Shown: piece after piece, positions 54,576 to 64,000 of the stretch
Position numbering within the stretch: position 1 is the first letter of the stretch
How the letters are laid out: the number at the start of each line of letters is the position of its first letter
NCBI RefSeq assembly: GCF_013393325.1
Contig: NZ_QJRC01000071.1
Span: 203,037 to 267,036 of the forward strand
Source of the DNA: Pseudomonas hunanensis
GTDB lineage: Bacteria > Pseudomonadota > Gammaproteobacteria > Pseudomonadales > Pseudomonadaceae
Reading direction: 5' to 3'
DNA: 64,000 nt
Translations under genes and position numbers: made by a program
The notes under the pieces: model-generated
Seen by the model: only the letters and a program-made list of their open reading frames with translations
What the model was told of the DNA's origin: nothing
The model's database searches: none

Positions 54576-55541
54576 TCAAGGCGCGCTAGCGACCTTGGCC
54601 GGGGGTGTCCAGATCACGTCCTTGATGCTCAGCGGTTTGGGTATCAGCTTGAGCGCCTGGAAGGTGTCGGCGATCTTCTGTTGCGCAGCCACTACCTCTG
54701 GCGTCAGTGGCGCGGCACCATAGCCTTGACGCTTGACCGAGGTCAGGGTGATGTCGGCGGGCAGGCCGAGCAGCGGTGCGACCTGGTCGGTCACTTCCTG
54801 CGGGTTGGCCTGGGACCACTCGCCCACGGCGCGCACTTCCTCGATCACCGTGTTGATCACTGCCGGATGCTGGGTCGCGTAGTTGCGGGTGGCCAGGTAG
54901 AACTGATGGTTGTCGACCAGGCCCTTGCCGTCACGCAGGGTGCGCGCTTGCAGCTGTTGTTCGGCGGCGGCCTGGTAAGGGTCCCAAATCACCCAGGCAT
55001 CGACGCTGCCACGCTCGAACGCCGCGCGGGCATCGGCCGGGGGCAGGTAGACTGGCTGGATATCGCTGTATTTGAGGCCGGCGTCTTCCAGGGCGCGCAC
55101 CAACAGGTAGTGCACGTTGGAGCCTTTGTTGAGAACGACTTTTTTGCCCTTGAGGTCCTTCACCGACTGGATCGGCGAGCCCTTCGGCACCAGAATCGCC
55201 TCGCTGTGCGGCGCAGGCGGCTCGTAGGCCACGTAGAGCAGATCGGCACCAGCGGCTTGGGCGAACACGGGCGGGGTTTCGCCTGTTACGCCGAAATCGA
55301 TGGACCCGACGTTGAGCCCTTCGAGGAGCTGCGGGCCACCGGGGAATTCGGTCCACTGCACCTGCACGCCCTGCTCGGCCAGGCGCTTCTCCAGCGTGCC
55401 CTTGGCCTTGAGCAGCACCAAGGTGCCGTATTTCTGGTAACCGATACGCAGGCTTTCGGCCTGGGCTTGAGTAATGGCGCCGAAGGACACAGCCGCCGCA
55501 AACAGGGCGACCAGACCGCGACGCAAGAAGACAGTGCGCAT
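54576..55541 (-). CDS. ssuA: Aliphatic sulfonate-binding periplasmic protein
   Basis: A 321-residue solute-binding protein. Signal peptide of about 28 residues ends ITQAQA-ES. Ligand-binding fold: LRIGYQKYGTLVLLKAKGTL, PGGPQLLEGLNVGSIDFG, KGSNVHYLLVRALEDAG and DAWVIWDPYQAAAEQQ. Second gene of the ssuEADCBF cluster. Confidence 0.95.
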   Translation of the reverse strand: MRTVFLRRGLVALFAAAVSFGAITQAQAESLRIGYQKYGTLVLLKAKGTLEKRLAEQGVQVQWTEFPGGPQLLEGLNVGSIDFGVTGETPPVFAQAAGADLLYVAYEPPAPHSEAILVPKGSPIQSVKDLKGKKVVLNKGSNVHYLLVRALEDAGLKYSDIQPVYLPPADARAAFERGSVDAWVIWDPYQAAAEQQLQARTLRDGKGLVDNHQFYLATRNYATQHPAVINTVIEEVRAVGEWSQANPQEVTDQVAPLLGLPADITLTSVKRQGYGAAPLTPEVVAAQQKIADTFQALKLIPKPLSIKDVIWTPPAKVASAP

Positions 55542-55626
55542 GGCGCTCTCCTGTGCGAATGAGGTTCGGGTTGCACCTGCTTGCCTCGTTGTCGGGCGAG
55601 TAAGGTGGTGTAGCGGGTAGTGCCGT

Positions 55627-56220
55627 TCAGATGCTCCAGCGAGCGCTGATCAAGCGTTCGTTCAGTACACCAGGCGCCACGGGGCGCGGCCGGCGGGCCA
55701 GGGCAACGTGGAAGGTTTCCAGCGAGTCGTGCAGGCGCTCTTCAAGTGCGGGTACCAACTGTGCCGGCCGGGCGCCTTCTGCGTAGGCAACCTGGCTGTC
55801 GTCGGCGAAGATCCCTTGCAGGGTCTCTTGCGCCTTGAGTGCCGACAGCACCGGCTTCAATGCGTAATCCACCGCCAGCATGTGGGCGATGCTGCCACCG
55901 GTGGCGATTGGCAACACGATCTTGTGGGCCAATGCGCGTTCGGGCAGCAGGTCGAGCAGTGTCTTCAATGCCCCGGCGAACGATGCCTTGTACACCGGGG
56001 TGGAAACGATCAGGCCATCGGCCTGGGCCACCAGTTGCTGGAAGTGCTGCACCTGCGGGCTGTCGAAACGGGCATGCAGCAAGTCTTCGGCGGGGAAGTC
56101 ACGCACCTGGAAGGTCACCACTTCAACGCCACGGTTCTGCAGCCACTGGCGCGAACGCTCGAGCAGCACACCGGAGCGTGAACGGGAACTTGGGCTACCA
56201 CCGATTGATACCACCAGCAT
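55627..56220 (-). CDS. ssuE: NADPH-dependent FMN reductase for SsuD
   Basis: A 197-residue flavodoxin-fold reductase supplying FMNH2 to SsuD. Phosphate loop near [13 protein letters not shown], then [20 protein letters not shown]. The frame is open to 56268, but ATG 56220 with AAGGAAG six bases upstream fits the family start [11 protein letters not shown]. First gene of the cluster; a sulfate-starvation promoter is expected upstream. Confidence 0.94.
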   Translation of the reverse strand: MLVVSIGGSPSSRSRSGVLLERSRQWLQNRGVEVVTFQVRDFPAEDLLHARFDSPQVQHFQQLVAQADGLIVSTPVYKASFAGALKTLLDLLPERALAHKIVLPIATGGSIAHMLAVDYALKPVLSALKAQETLQGIFADDSQVAYAEGARPAQLVPALEERLHDSLETFHVALARRPRPVAPGVLNERLISARWSI

Positions 56221-56336
56221 TGCAGCGCTTCCTTGTGTTCTGTTGGAGCTGACATTAACAGCTGGCATATATATCTAGAAATCATATTTTTTCATTTGTT
56301 TATTCCATAAAGTGCTTTGTAGGGTTTGAGATCTTA

Positions 56337-56439
56337 GGGCCGCTTTGCGGCCCATCGCGACACAAGGCCGCTCCTACAAAGGACCGCGACCTGCAGGTAG
56401 GAGCGGCCTTGTGTCGCGATGGGCTGCGCAGCAGCCCTA
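56337..56439. repeat. Inverted pair of REP elements
   Basis: GGGCCGCTTTGCGGCCCATC with GCGACACAAGGCCGCTCCTAC is followed, in opposite orientation, by GTAGGAGCGGCCTTGTGTCG then CGATGGGCTGCGCAGCAGCCC. The two copies are nearly exact inverted repeats. They separate lsfA from ssuE. Confidence 0.9.
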
Positions 56440-56464
56440 GGCCTCAAAAAGCCTGCAGGCATAA

Positions 56465-56490
56465 AAAAGGGCCGTCGAAACGGCCCGAAA
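56465..56490 (-). terminator. Terminator of lsfA
   Basis: GGGCCGT-CGAA-ACGGCCC hairpin; on the minus strand it is followed by six T residues. It lies 40 bases beyond the lsfA stop. Confidence 0.85.
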
Positions 56491-56528
56491 ATCCCTGCTT
56501 GGCTAAGAGCGATGCAACGAGGAATCCA

Positions 56529-57167
56529 TTAGCGATTTGGCTGAGGGGTTAGCCGCAGATAGGGTTTGACCGCCCGGTAACCTTTGGGGAAGCGCTGCTT
56601 GATCTCTTCCTCATCTTTGAGCGAAGGCACGATCACCACCTCGTCGCCGTCCTGCCAGTTACCTGGCGTGGCGACCTTGTGGTTGTCGGTCAACTGCAGC
56701 GAATCGATCACTCGCAGGATTTCGTTGAAGTTGCGCCCGGTACTGGCCGGATAGGTGATGGTCAGGCGCACCTTTTTGTTCGGGTCGATGACGAACAGCG
56801 AGCGCACGGTCAGGGTGTCGCTGGCGTTCGGGTGAATCAGGTCGTACAGGTCGGATACCTTGCGGTCGGCGTCGGCGATGATCGGGAAATTGACCACGGT
56901 GTTCTGGGTTTCGTTGATGTCCTCGATCCAACGGTGGTGCGAGTCCACCGGGTCCACCGACAGGGCGATGGCCTTGACCCCACGCTTGGCGAAATCGTCT
57001 TTGAGCTTGGCCGTCAGGCCCAGCTCGGTGGTGCACACCGGGGTGAAGTCGGCCGGGTGAGAGAACAACACCCCCCAGCTATTGCCCAGCCACTCGTGGA
57101 AGCGGATCTTGCCTTCGCTGGAATCCTGTTCGAAATCGGGGGCGATATCGCCGAGTTTGAGGCTCAT
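56529..57167 (-). CDS. lsfA: 1-Cys peroxiredoxin LsfA
   Basis: A 212-residue peroxiredoxin of the Prx6 type. Peroxidatic Cys45 sits in PADFTPVCTTELG. No resolving cysteine is seen near the C-terminus. Other blocks: ALSVDPVDSHHRWIEDINET, FPIIADADRKVSDLYDLIHP. LsfA is known as a sulfate-starvation-induced protein in P. putida, consistent with its place next to ssu genes. Confidence 0.94.
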   Translation of the reverse strand: MSLKLGDIAPDFEQDSSEGKIRFHEWLGNSWGVLFSHPADFTPVCTTELGLTAKLKDDFAKRGVKAIALSVDPVDSHHRWIEDINETQNTVVNFPIIADADRKVSDLYDLIHPNASDTLTVRSLFVIDPNKKVRLTITYPASTGRNFNEILRVIDSLQLTDNHKVATPGNWQDGDEVVIVPSLKDEEEIKQRFPKGYRAVKPYLRLTPQPNR

Positions 57168-57291
57168 GGGCTGCGGCTCCTTGGCTGGGTTCTGTACCGT
57201 ATGGGTTCAATGTGCCTGCATTCGATTAAAAACAAAAAGAATAAATAACGATTTATTTATAACCATAATGCATACGAATGTGCAGGCACAA

Positions 57292-57318
57292 AAAAGCCTC
57301 GCACTAGGCGAGGCTTCT
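57292..57318 (-). terminator. Terminator of the OprE-type porin gene
   Basis: AAGCCTCG pairs with CGAGGCTT around CACTAGG; on the minus strand six T residues follow. It lies 15 bases beyond the porin stop. Confidence 0.85.
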
Positions 57319-57332
57319 TGTTCAGCTACGGC

Positions 57333-58661
57333 TTACAGGAAGTTGTAAGTGTAGTTGAAGATCAGACGGGTCTGATCCTGGTCAGCCAGCGAGCTGGTGC
57401 CGGTGCCACGGTATACGCCGTGACGCAGGCTGGCGCCCAGGCCCTTGAAGGTGCCTTCCTGGATAACGTAGTCGACGCGAGCGTCACGTTCCCATTCGCT
57501 GAAAGTACCGCCGCCAACGGCGTTCTTGCCGTCTTCACCTTTCAGGTAGGCAACCGAGGCTTTCAGGCCCGGCACGCCCAGGCGAGCGAAGTCGTAGGCG
57601 TACTGACCGAAGGTGGTGTTTTCACCGGCCTTGGCGAACTGGTTGATCATGCTGTCGGTGAACAGGTAGAAGCTGGAACCACCGGCGCCTTCGTTGCGGC
57701 CGTTGCCGTCAACCACGCTGCCCTGGTTCAACCAGACGAAGCCACCGTCGTCATTGACGCGCTGGTGGCCGAGCATCAGCGAGTGGCCACCCAGGGTGTA
57801 GGTGAACATCGCGGACCAGGTCTTGTTGTCGACCTCGCCAGTGTTCTTGGCGTAGCCACCGTTGTTGTTGAAGCGGTAGCCGGCTTCGCCGTTCTTGCCG
57901 TCGCTGCTGCTGTCGAAGTAACGCAGGTCAGTCTTGAACGACTGGTCCTGGTCGATCTGGAACACGTGGGTCAGGCCCAGGAAGTGCTGCTTGTAGTAGT
58001 CTTCCAGGTTCGAGTAGTAGTACTGCAGGGTCAGGTCTTTGGTGAGCTTGTAGTCCAGGCCGCCGTAACGGAACTTGTTGCTGTCCTGGGTACCACCGTT
58101 GACCGACAGACCCGTACGGTTGCTCGACGCACGGCCCATGGCGTGGGTCAGCTGACCGGCGTTGATGGTCAGGTTGTCGATTTCCTTCGACTGGATGGTG
58201 CCACCCTCGAAGGTTTGCGGCAGCAGACGGCCATCGTTGGAGACCAGGATCGGCAGGTTCGGCGCCAGGGCGCTACCGAAGTGCACCTCGGTCTTCGAGA
58301 AGCGGGCCTTGGCGTTGGCGCCAACACGCGCCCACTGGCTCACAGCCGAACCGTCGGTGTCGCTTGGGAAGAAGCTGCTGTTGTCAGGGTGCTTGCCACG
58401 GCCACCGTCCAGGTGGATACCCCACAGGGCCTGGGCATCGACACCAAAACCAACGGTGCCTTCGGTGAAGCCGGAGATGTAGTCGAGCTTGAAGCCCTGA
58501 CCCGATTCGCGGTTGTCTGCACCGCCGTCACGGTTGTCGTTGTTGAAGTACATGGTGCGCGAGCTGAGCGACAGTTTGCTGTCTTCAACGAAACCGGCAG
58601 CGCCTGCTTGTTGGGCGAGAACCCCCAGTGCCACGGCCAGAGCCAGGCTGGACTTGTACAT
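57333..58661 (-). CDS. oprE: OprD-family porin, OprE-like
   Basis: A 442-residue porin. Signal peptide ends LAQQAGA-AGF (about residue 21). Hallmarks are GFVEDSKLSLSSRTMYFNND, GFKLDYISGFTEGTVGFGVD, ALWGIHLDGGRGKH and the terminal RLIFNYTYNFL ending in aromatic-hydrophobic residues. AGGAG lies six bases before ATG. Placed between lsfA and tauABCD it may admit sulfonates, but the symbol rests on recalled synteny and family similarity. A Fur-like site lies 160 bases upstream. Confidence 0.85.
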   Translation of the reverse strand: MYKSSLALAVALGVLAQQAGAAGFVEDSKLSLSSRTMYFNNDNRDGGADNRESGQGFKLDYISGFTEGTVGFGVDAQALWGIHLDGGRGKHPDNSSFFPSDTDGSAVSQWARVGANAKARFSKTEVHFGSALAPNLPILVSNDGRLLPQTFEGGTIQSKEIDNLTINAGQLTHAMGRASSNRTGLSVNGGTQDSNKFRYGGLDYKLTKDLTLQYYYSNLEDYYKQHFLGLTHVFQIDQDQSFKTDLRYFDSSSDGKNGEAGYRFNNNGGYAKNTGEVDNKTWSAMFTYTLGGHSLMLGHQRVNDDGGFVWLNQGSVVDGNGRNEGAGGSSFYLFTDSMINQFAKAGENTTFGQYAYDFARLGVPGLKASVAYLKGEDGKNAVGGGTFSEWERDARVDYVIQEGTFKGLGASLRHGVYRGTGTSSLADQDQTRLIFNYTYNFL

Positions 58662-59169
58662 GTTTTGCTCCTCTACGTTCTAATTCTTGTGTATCTCTGG
58701 CGGAAGGGTCTGCTGCCCCGCTCACCGTGGATTGGCGATTTAGTCCCAAAGCGTGACCATTAAGTCAATCGTTTCTAAACGTTTCGCGACTTTGGTCTAA
58801 GACGCCACCTGCGCTACAGGATAATGACAATCCTATAAATCCAAAATGACCGTTTTATGAATTCGTAAGATTTTTACGGAATATGGTTGGAACCTTTACT
58901 GCCATTCGTTGTAGCAGCCGCACAATTCATAACTTTTGGTTATTTGCAAACGTTTGCTCATAACCTAATTCCGTATCGTTCTATAGGGACGAAAAAGCCT
59001 AGCAGGCTCCGCTGATTTCGCCATTGAGCGAAACCACCGCGTCAGAGCGCCCAGCCGCTTAAAGCATTTGTCTCCTAAGCTAATGCAAAAAAGTTATTTA
59101 TTTTAACTTTCTTAGATCATTTAGCCTTCTCGTCATCCAGCCCCCAATTGCCTGACGAGAGGTTCAACC
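58662..59169. other. Divergent regulatory region between porin and tauA
   Basis: About 500 bases with no gene. It is AT-rich in parts, with a Fur-like site (58820-58838) and long T/A stretches near 59080-59120. Sulfate-starvation control sites (CysB-type) would be expected for tauA, but I cannot identify one reliably by eye. Confidence 0.6.
58820..58838. promoter_or_regulatory. Fur-box-like sequence
   Basis: GATAATGACAATCCTATAA has the left half of the Fur consensus almost perfectly (GATAATGA-AATC) and 13 of 19 positions overall by eye. It lies 159 bases before the porin start and 331 before tauA. Confidence 0.35.
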
Positions 59170-60141
59170 ATGATCCCGCACGCTCCGCTGCGCCTGTTCG
59201 CTGCCCTGACCCTCGCCAGCACCAGCTGGTTAGCCCAGGCTGCCGACCTGACCGTGGCCTACCAGACCACCGTTGACCCAGCCAAAGTGGCCCAGGTGGA
59301 TGGCGACTACGAAAAGGCCAGCAAGGCCAGCATCGACTGGCGCAAATTCGACAACGGCGCCGACGTGATCACCGCAGTGGCCAGCGGCGACGTTCAGATC
59401 GGCTACCTGGGTTCCAGCCCACTGGCCGCGGCTGCCACCCGCAAGCTGCCGGTCGAGACCTTCCTGATCGCCACGCAGATTGGTGCCGGTGAGGCGCTGG
59501 TCGCTCGCGACAGCATCAAGACCCCGCAGGACCTGGTCGGCAAGAAAGTCGCCGTACCGTTCGTTTCCACTGGCCACTACAGCCTGCTGGCGGCCCTGAA
59601 AAGCTGGAACATCGACCCTTCCAAGGTGCAGATCCTCAACCTGGCCCCGCCGGCCATCATTGCTGCCTGGAAGCGCGGCGACATCGACGCCACCTACGTA
59701 TGGGACCCGGCCCTGGGCGTGGCCAAGGAAAATGGCAAGGTACTGATCACCTCCGGCGAACTGGCCCAGAAAGGCGCGCCAACCTTCGACGCCTGGATCG
59801 TGCGCAAGGACTTCGCTGAGAAACACCCTGATGTGGTCAAGGCGTTTGCCAAGGTCACGCTCGATGCCTACGCCGACTACCGCAAAGACCCGAAAGCCTG
59901 GCTGGCCGACAAGGCCAACGTAGACAAGCTGGTGAAGCTGTCCGGCGCCAAGGCCAGCGACATCCCGGTGCTGCTGGAGGGCAACGTCTACCCACTGGCT
60001 GCGGACCAAGCCAATGCCCTGGGCGCGCCGACCACCCAAGCACTGACCGATACCGCCAACTTCCTCAAGCAGCAAGGCAAGGTCGAAGCCGTGCTGCCGG
60101 ACTACTCGCCGTACGTCAGCGCCAAGTTCCTTCCAAACTGA
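59170..60141 (+). CDS. tauA: Taurine-binding periplasmic protein
   Basis: A 323-residue solute-binding protein. Signal peptide of about 24 residues ends SWLAQA-AD. Ligand-domain blocks: [60 protein letters not shown] and [24 protein letters not shown] lies seven bases before the ATG. First gene of tauABCD. Confidence 0.95.
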   Translation: MIPHAPLRLFAALTLASTSWLAQAADLTVAYQTTVDPAKVAQVDGDYEKASKASIDWRKFDNGADVITAVASGDVQIGYLGSSPLAAAATRKLPVETFLIATQIGAGEALVARDSIKTPQDLVGKKVAVPFVSTGHYSLLAALKSWNIDPSKVQILNLAPPAIIAAWKRGDIDATYVWDPALGVAKENGKVLITSGELAQKGAPTFDAWIVRKDFAEKHPDVVKAFAKVTLDAYADYRKDPKAWLADKANVDKLVKLSGAKASDIPVLLEGNVYPLAADQANALGAPTTQALTDTANFLKQQGKVEAVLPDYSPYVSAKFLPN

Positions 60142-60154
60142 TCCGGAGCCCGTC

Positions 60155-60943
60155 ATGGCCTTGCTCGAACTGGAGCGCATCAGCGCACAGTACCCTGGCG
60201 CCAGCACCCCGGTGCTGGCCGACATCAACCTGAGCCTGGGGCCTCGCCAGTTGCTGGTGGCCCTGGGGCCTTCGGGCAGCGGCAAGACTTCGCTGCTCAA
60301 CCTGATCGCCGGCTTCGTCGCCCCCAGCGGCGGGCGCATCACCCTCGACGGCTTACCGGTGCAGGGCCCAGGTGCCGAGCGCGGTGTGGTGTTTCAGGAC
60401 GATGCCCTGCTGCCATGGCAAAACGTGCTGGGCAATGTCGCCTTCGGCCTCGAACTGGCCGGCGTGCCCCGCGCTCAGCGTGAGGCCAAGGCCCGTGAAA
60501 TGCTCGCCCTCGTCGACCTCGCGGGCTTCGGCGAACGGCGCATCTGGCAGTTGTCCGGTGGCCAGAAACAGCGGGTGGGCCTGGCCCGCGCGTTGGCGGC
60601 CGACCCTCGGGTATTGCTGATGGATGAACCGTTCGGCGCCCTCGACGCCTTCACCCGCGAGCAGATGCAGGAACTGCTGCTGCAGGTCTGGCAGCGCACC
60701 GCCAAGCCGGTGTTCCTGATTACCCACGACATCGAAGAAGCCGTGTTCCTCGCCAGCGAGCTGGTACTGCTGGCCCCCAACCCTGGGCGCGTGGTGGAAC
60801 GCCTGCAACTGGACTTCGGCCAGCGCTACGCCGCTGGCGAATCGGCCCGGGCCATCAAGTCCGACCCTGCCTTCATCGAAACCCGCGAGCATGTGCTGGC
60901 GCGGGTATTTTCCCAACGCCAAAGCCTGCAGGAGCCCGCATGA
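60155..60943 (+). CDS. tauB: Taurine ABC transporter ATPase
   Basis: A 262-residue ABC ATPase: Walker [11 protein letters not shown]-loop [12 protein letters not shown], signature [15 protein letters not shown], Walker [12 protein letters not shown] and H-loop LITHDIEEA. Follows tauA by 13 bases and overlaps tauC by four. Confidence 0.95.
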   Translation: MALLELERISAQYPGASTPVLADINLSLGPRQLLVALGPSGSGKTSLLNLIAGFVAPSGGRITLDGLPVQGPGAERGVVFQDDALLPWQNVLGNVAFGLELAGVPRAQREAKAREMLALVDLAGFGERRIWQLSGGQKQRVGLARALAADPRVLLMDEPFGALDAFTREQMQELLLQVWQRTAKPVFLITHDIEEAVFLASELVLLAPNPGRVVERLQLDFGQRYAAGESARAIKSDPAFIETREHVLARVFSQRQSLQEPA

Positions 60944-61779
60944 GCAGCCTGGACCTGCCGGTCGCCGGCAAACACGACACCCAAGCCCGGCCAGCCGCCA
61001 AGCTGCGCCGCCCACTGTCCACCCGCTGGATCAGCACCCTGACCCTGACCAGCCTGCTGCTGGCCTGGTGGCTGGTGACGGCCGCCGGCTGGATCGAGCC
61101 GCTGTTCCTGCCCTCGCCCGGCGACATCCTGGCCAGGGCCTGGACACTGCTCACCCAAGGCTACATGGACGCCAGCCTGTGGCAGCACCTGGGCGCCAGC
61201 CTGGGCCGCATCGGCTTGGCCCTGCTGGCCGCCACCCTCACCGCCATCCCGGTGGGCATCGCCATCGGCTACAACCGCGTGGCACGCGGCATTCTCGACC
61301 CGCTGATCGAGTTCTATCGGCCGATCCCACCGCTGGCCTACCTGCCGCTGATCGTCATCTGGTGCGGTATCGGCGAGCTGTCCAAGGTGCTGCTGATCTA
61401 CCTGGCCATCTTCGCCCCCATCGCCATTGCCACCGCCACCGGCGTGCGCACGGTCGACCCGGCCAAGCTGCGGGCGGCGCAGTCGCTGGGTGCGACCAAG
61501 GCCCAGCTGATCCGCCATGTGATCCTGCCCAGTGCGCTGCCCGACATCCTTACCGGCATCCGCATCGGCCTGGGCGTCGGCTGGTCGACCCTGGTCGCCG
61601 CCGAACTGATCGCCGCCACCAGCGGCCTGGGCTTCATGGTGCAGTCGGCGGCGCAGTTCCTGGTCACCGACGTGGTGGTGCTGGGCATTCTGCTGATCGC
61701 CCTGATCGCCTTCGCCCTGGAAATGAGCCTGCGTGCCCTGCAACGCAAACTGGTGCCCTGGCATGGGCAGAGCCACTGA
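60940..61779 (+). CDS. tauC: Taurine ABC transporter permease
   Basis: A 279-residue inner-membrane permease with six hydrophobic segments and the EAA-like loop [20 protein letters not shown] followed by [12 protein letters not shown]. The N-terminal ~30 residues are cytosolic and variable. ATG overlaps the tauB stop (ATGA). Confidence 0.95.
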   Translation: MSSLDLPVAGKHDTQARPAAKLRRPLSTRWISTLTLTSLLLAWWLVTAAGWIEPLFLPSPGDILARAWTLLTQGYMDASLWQHLGASLGRIGLALLAATLTAIPVGIAIGYNRVARGILDPLIEFYRPIPPLAYLPLIVIWCGIGELSKVLLIYLAIFAPIAIATATGVRTVDPAKLRAAQSLGATKAQLIRHVILPSALPDILTGIRIGLGVGWSTLVAAELIAATSGLGFMVQSAAQFLVTDVVVLGILLIALIAFALEMSLRALQRKLVPWHGQSH

Positions 61780-62661
<882 letters not shown>

Positions 62662-62673
62662 CAGAAATTCATC

Positions 62674-62845
62674 AACAGCCCCGGCCTCTTCGCGGGTAAA
62701 ACCGCTCCCACAGGGATGGCACCGGTTTTGAAGCCTGCGCTGTACCTGTGGGAGCAACTGTCTTCTTGTGGAAGCTGGCCTTGCTGGCGATGGGGCGCGT
62801 AGCGCCCTTGGCCCGGCTCTGCCGGGCATCGCCAGCATGGCTGAC
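62674..62845. repeat. Cluster of REP-like repeats next to the IS element
   Basis: Contains CCGGCCTCTTCGCGGGTAAA, two CTGTGGGAGC-type copies (CCGCTCCCACAGGG and CCTGTGGGAGCAAC, inverted), GCTGGCCTTGCTGGCGATGG and a GGCGCG-TAGCGCC/GGCCCGGC-TCTGCCGGGC palindromic end. The IS110 gene begins at its right side. Confidence 0.7.
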
Positions 62846-62847
62846 TC

Positions 62848-63783
62848 TTACGGATGGGCCACCTGCTCCTGCCAAGGTGTTCCGGCCTTTAGCATCGCAT
62901 TCAGCCGTATGATCAAGACCCGCATGCACGCCACTATCGCCACCTTCGCGCATTTCCCCTCGGCCCGCAAAGCCGCATAGCGGGCTCCGAAGTCTTGGTT
63001 GTATCGGATGACGATCCAGCAGGCCATGTACAGCGCTCGCCTGACACGTGACCGGCCACCCCAGATCTCGCGCTTGCCCGCGTGTTTGCCGCTGTCTTGG
63101 TTGAACGGTGCAACACCCACCAGTGCCGCGATTTCCTTACGGTCCACCTGGCCCAACTCCGGCAGCAGAGCCACCAGCTTGGTTGCCGTGACCAAGCCAA
63201 TGCCTTTGACCTCCAAGAGGCGTGGGACACGGTCGTCATTGAGCTTCACGGCCTGTTCAGCGATCTCGAGTTCGAGCGCTTTGATTTCACCTTTCAGGTA
63301 AACAATGTGGCGCTCCAGACGGAAGCAGACGCTGGTTGACTGGGCCTGCTTCAGCCGACGTTTGTCATCGTCACGTTGCTGGACGAAGCGATCCCGCTGC
63401 ATCAGCAACTCGCGCAGCAAGGCCCGTTCAGGCGTCATTACCGTATACCGTTGAGGCGGCAGCACTTCGGCGAAGTGAGCCAGCACCGCAGCGTCGATGG
63501 GGTCGGTCTTGGCTTGTTTACCCATGGATTTGGCAAAGGCCCGGACGCGGCTGGGGTTTATCCGGTACGCCGGAAGACCAGCGTCATGTAGAGCCCGCAG
63601 GACGTTGCATTCGTAACCGCCGGTCGCTTCAAGGATGATTGCTGAAACCTGATACTCGCCGAGTTTTTCGACAAGCTGACTGAATCCGTTCAGGTCATTG
63701 GAAACATTGAAGTTCAAACCTTCGGGGCGGATGTGCACGGCAAGTGTGGTGCTGGAAACATCGATGCCGACAGAGGAAAACAT
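62848..63783 (-). CDS. IS110-family transposase
   Basis: A 311-residue DEDD-type recombinase. N-terminal RuvC-like domain with Asp8 (VGIDVSS), Glu52 (LEATGGYE), Asp94 and Asp97 (KTDPIDAAV). A coiled linker spans about 120-180. The C-terminal Tnp_20 domain has LLEVKGIGLVTATKLVALLP, ALVGVAPFNQDSGKHAGKRE with the conserved serine, and RRALYMACWIVIRYN. Intact. The frame starts at TTG 63789, but ATG 63783 with AGGG eight bases upstream is preferred. Such enzymes are guided by a bridge RNA encoded in the element. Confidence 0.95.
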   Translation of the reverse strand: MFSSVGIDVSSTTLAVHIRPEGLNFNVSNDLNGFSQLVEKLGEYQVSAIILEATGGYECNVLRALHDAGLPAYRINPSRVRAFAKSMGKQAKTDPIDAAVLAHFAEVLPPQRYTVMTPERALLRELLMQRDRFVQQRDDDKRRLKQAQSTSVCFRLERHIVYLKGEIKALELEIAEQAVKLNDDRVPRLLEVKGIGLVTATKLVALLPELGQVDRKEIAALVGVAPFNQDSGKHAGKREIWGGRSRVRRALYMACWIVIRYNQDFGARYAALRAEGKCAKVAIVACMRVLIIRLNAMLKAGTPWQEQVAHP

Positions 63784-64000
63784 GGCCAAACCCTCTTAGA
63801 CTCAAGGAGTGAGAGCGCTTTGGCTTGGCCCACGCTTGTGGTTCGAGATTTGGCCCTCATCCAACTGTTCGGGCTCTCGCCAAAGTGGAACGGTGAATGG
63901 CAGCTTGTGCTCCCACACGTGCTCGAGGCACCTCGGGCTATCAACTTGCCATTCACCGCTCTCACCTTAGATTCTATTCCCTCCTCAAGACACAAGCGGG
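63784..64000 (-). ncRNA. Candidate bridge (seek) RNA region of the IS110 element
   Basis: The 5' non-coding end holds nested stems: CGGTGAATGGCA (63891-63902) with TGCCATTCACCG (63947-63958) enclosing a CGAGG-CA-CCTCG hairpin (63924-63935); CTTTGGC (63818-63824) with GCCAAAG (63879-63885); and GTGAGAGCG (63809-63817) with CGCTCTCAC (63957-63965). IS110-group elements carry their bridge RNA upstream of the transposase, where these lie. Loops and exact ends are not defined here. Confidence 0.5.

Larger units (their letters stand above)
62840..64000 (-). mobile_element. IS110-family insertion sequence, right part cut by the window
   Basis: One transposase gene plus structured non-coding DNA on its 5' side. 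IS110 elements lack clear terminal inverted repeats, so the exact left edge (somewhere in about 62780-62847) is not resolved and the right edge may lie beyond the window. It abuts REP-like repeats, a known preferred target of some Pseudomonas IS110 members such as ISPpu9/ISPpu10. Confidence 0.75.

Noticed and set aside
52950..55562. 870-codon open frame on the plus strand opposite ssuA, ssuD and ssuC
   Set aside because: The minus-strand genes are clear full-length family members. The plus frame has no domain and results from GC-rich codon bias.

Overview
The window looks like a stretch of a Pseudomonas chromosome, most likely the P. putida group. The evidence is GC-rich coding sequence, repeated REP-type palindromes, two OprD-family porins, and a gene set (pckA, hslO, envZ-ompR, tex, gshA, ssuEADCBF, lsfA, porin, tauABCD) whose order I remember as typical of that group. 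The species call is inference from gene content and recalled synteny; no search was run.

Region 1 (about 1-8,775) is an integrated genomic island. It starts at what looks like the 3' end of a tRNA and carries a P4-type tyrosine integrase, a non-coding stretch rich in inverted repeats, and a second, divergent tyrosine recombinase coupled to a 91-residue protein. Next comes an AT-rich three-gene cassette: a NdpA/YejK-type nucleoid-associated protein, an ABC/AAA ATPase and an HNH nuclease. The ATPase-HNH pair resembles the Septu (PtuA/PtuB) anti-phage architecture, and the added NdpA-type gene makes it the best candidate here for an undescribed system. A degenerate copy of a tRNA 3' end and a terminator mark the right edge.

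Region 2 (8.9-21 kb) holds a DUF3079 gene behind a perfect Anr/FNR box, a TonB-dependent siderophore receptor divergent from an OmpR-type two-component system, a membrane-anchored glutamate-synthase-like flavoprotein, an OprD-family porin, a second siderophore receptor with a Fur-like site, and agmatine deiminase.

Region 3 (21-45 kb) is core genome. It has rfbC, a DctB/DctD-like two-component system with a thioesterase, cysQ-nudE, yrfG, a BON-LysM protein, fdhD with a YdeP-type molybdo-oxidoreductase, a glycine-zipper protein, pckA, hslO, a PAP2 phosphatase, hslR, rimB-rimK, ompR-envZ, tex, a hotdog thioesterase and gshA-tetR.

Region 4 (45.9-51.4 kb) is one 1,830-codon gene for a giant DUF6543/dermonecrotic-toxin-type protein.

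Region 5 (51.5-62.7 kb) is an organosulfur block. It holds ssuEADCBF for alkanesulfonates, lsfA peroxiredoxin, an OprD/OprE-type porin and tauABCD for taurine: two ABC importers plus the flavin-dependent and Fe(II)/2-oxoglutarate-dependent desulfonating enzymes. The window ends inside an IS110-family element sitting next to REP-like sequence; its 5' non-coding end is strongly structured and may encode a bridge RNA.
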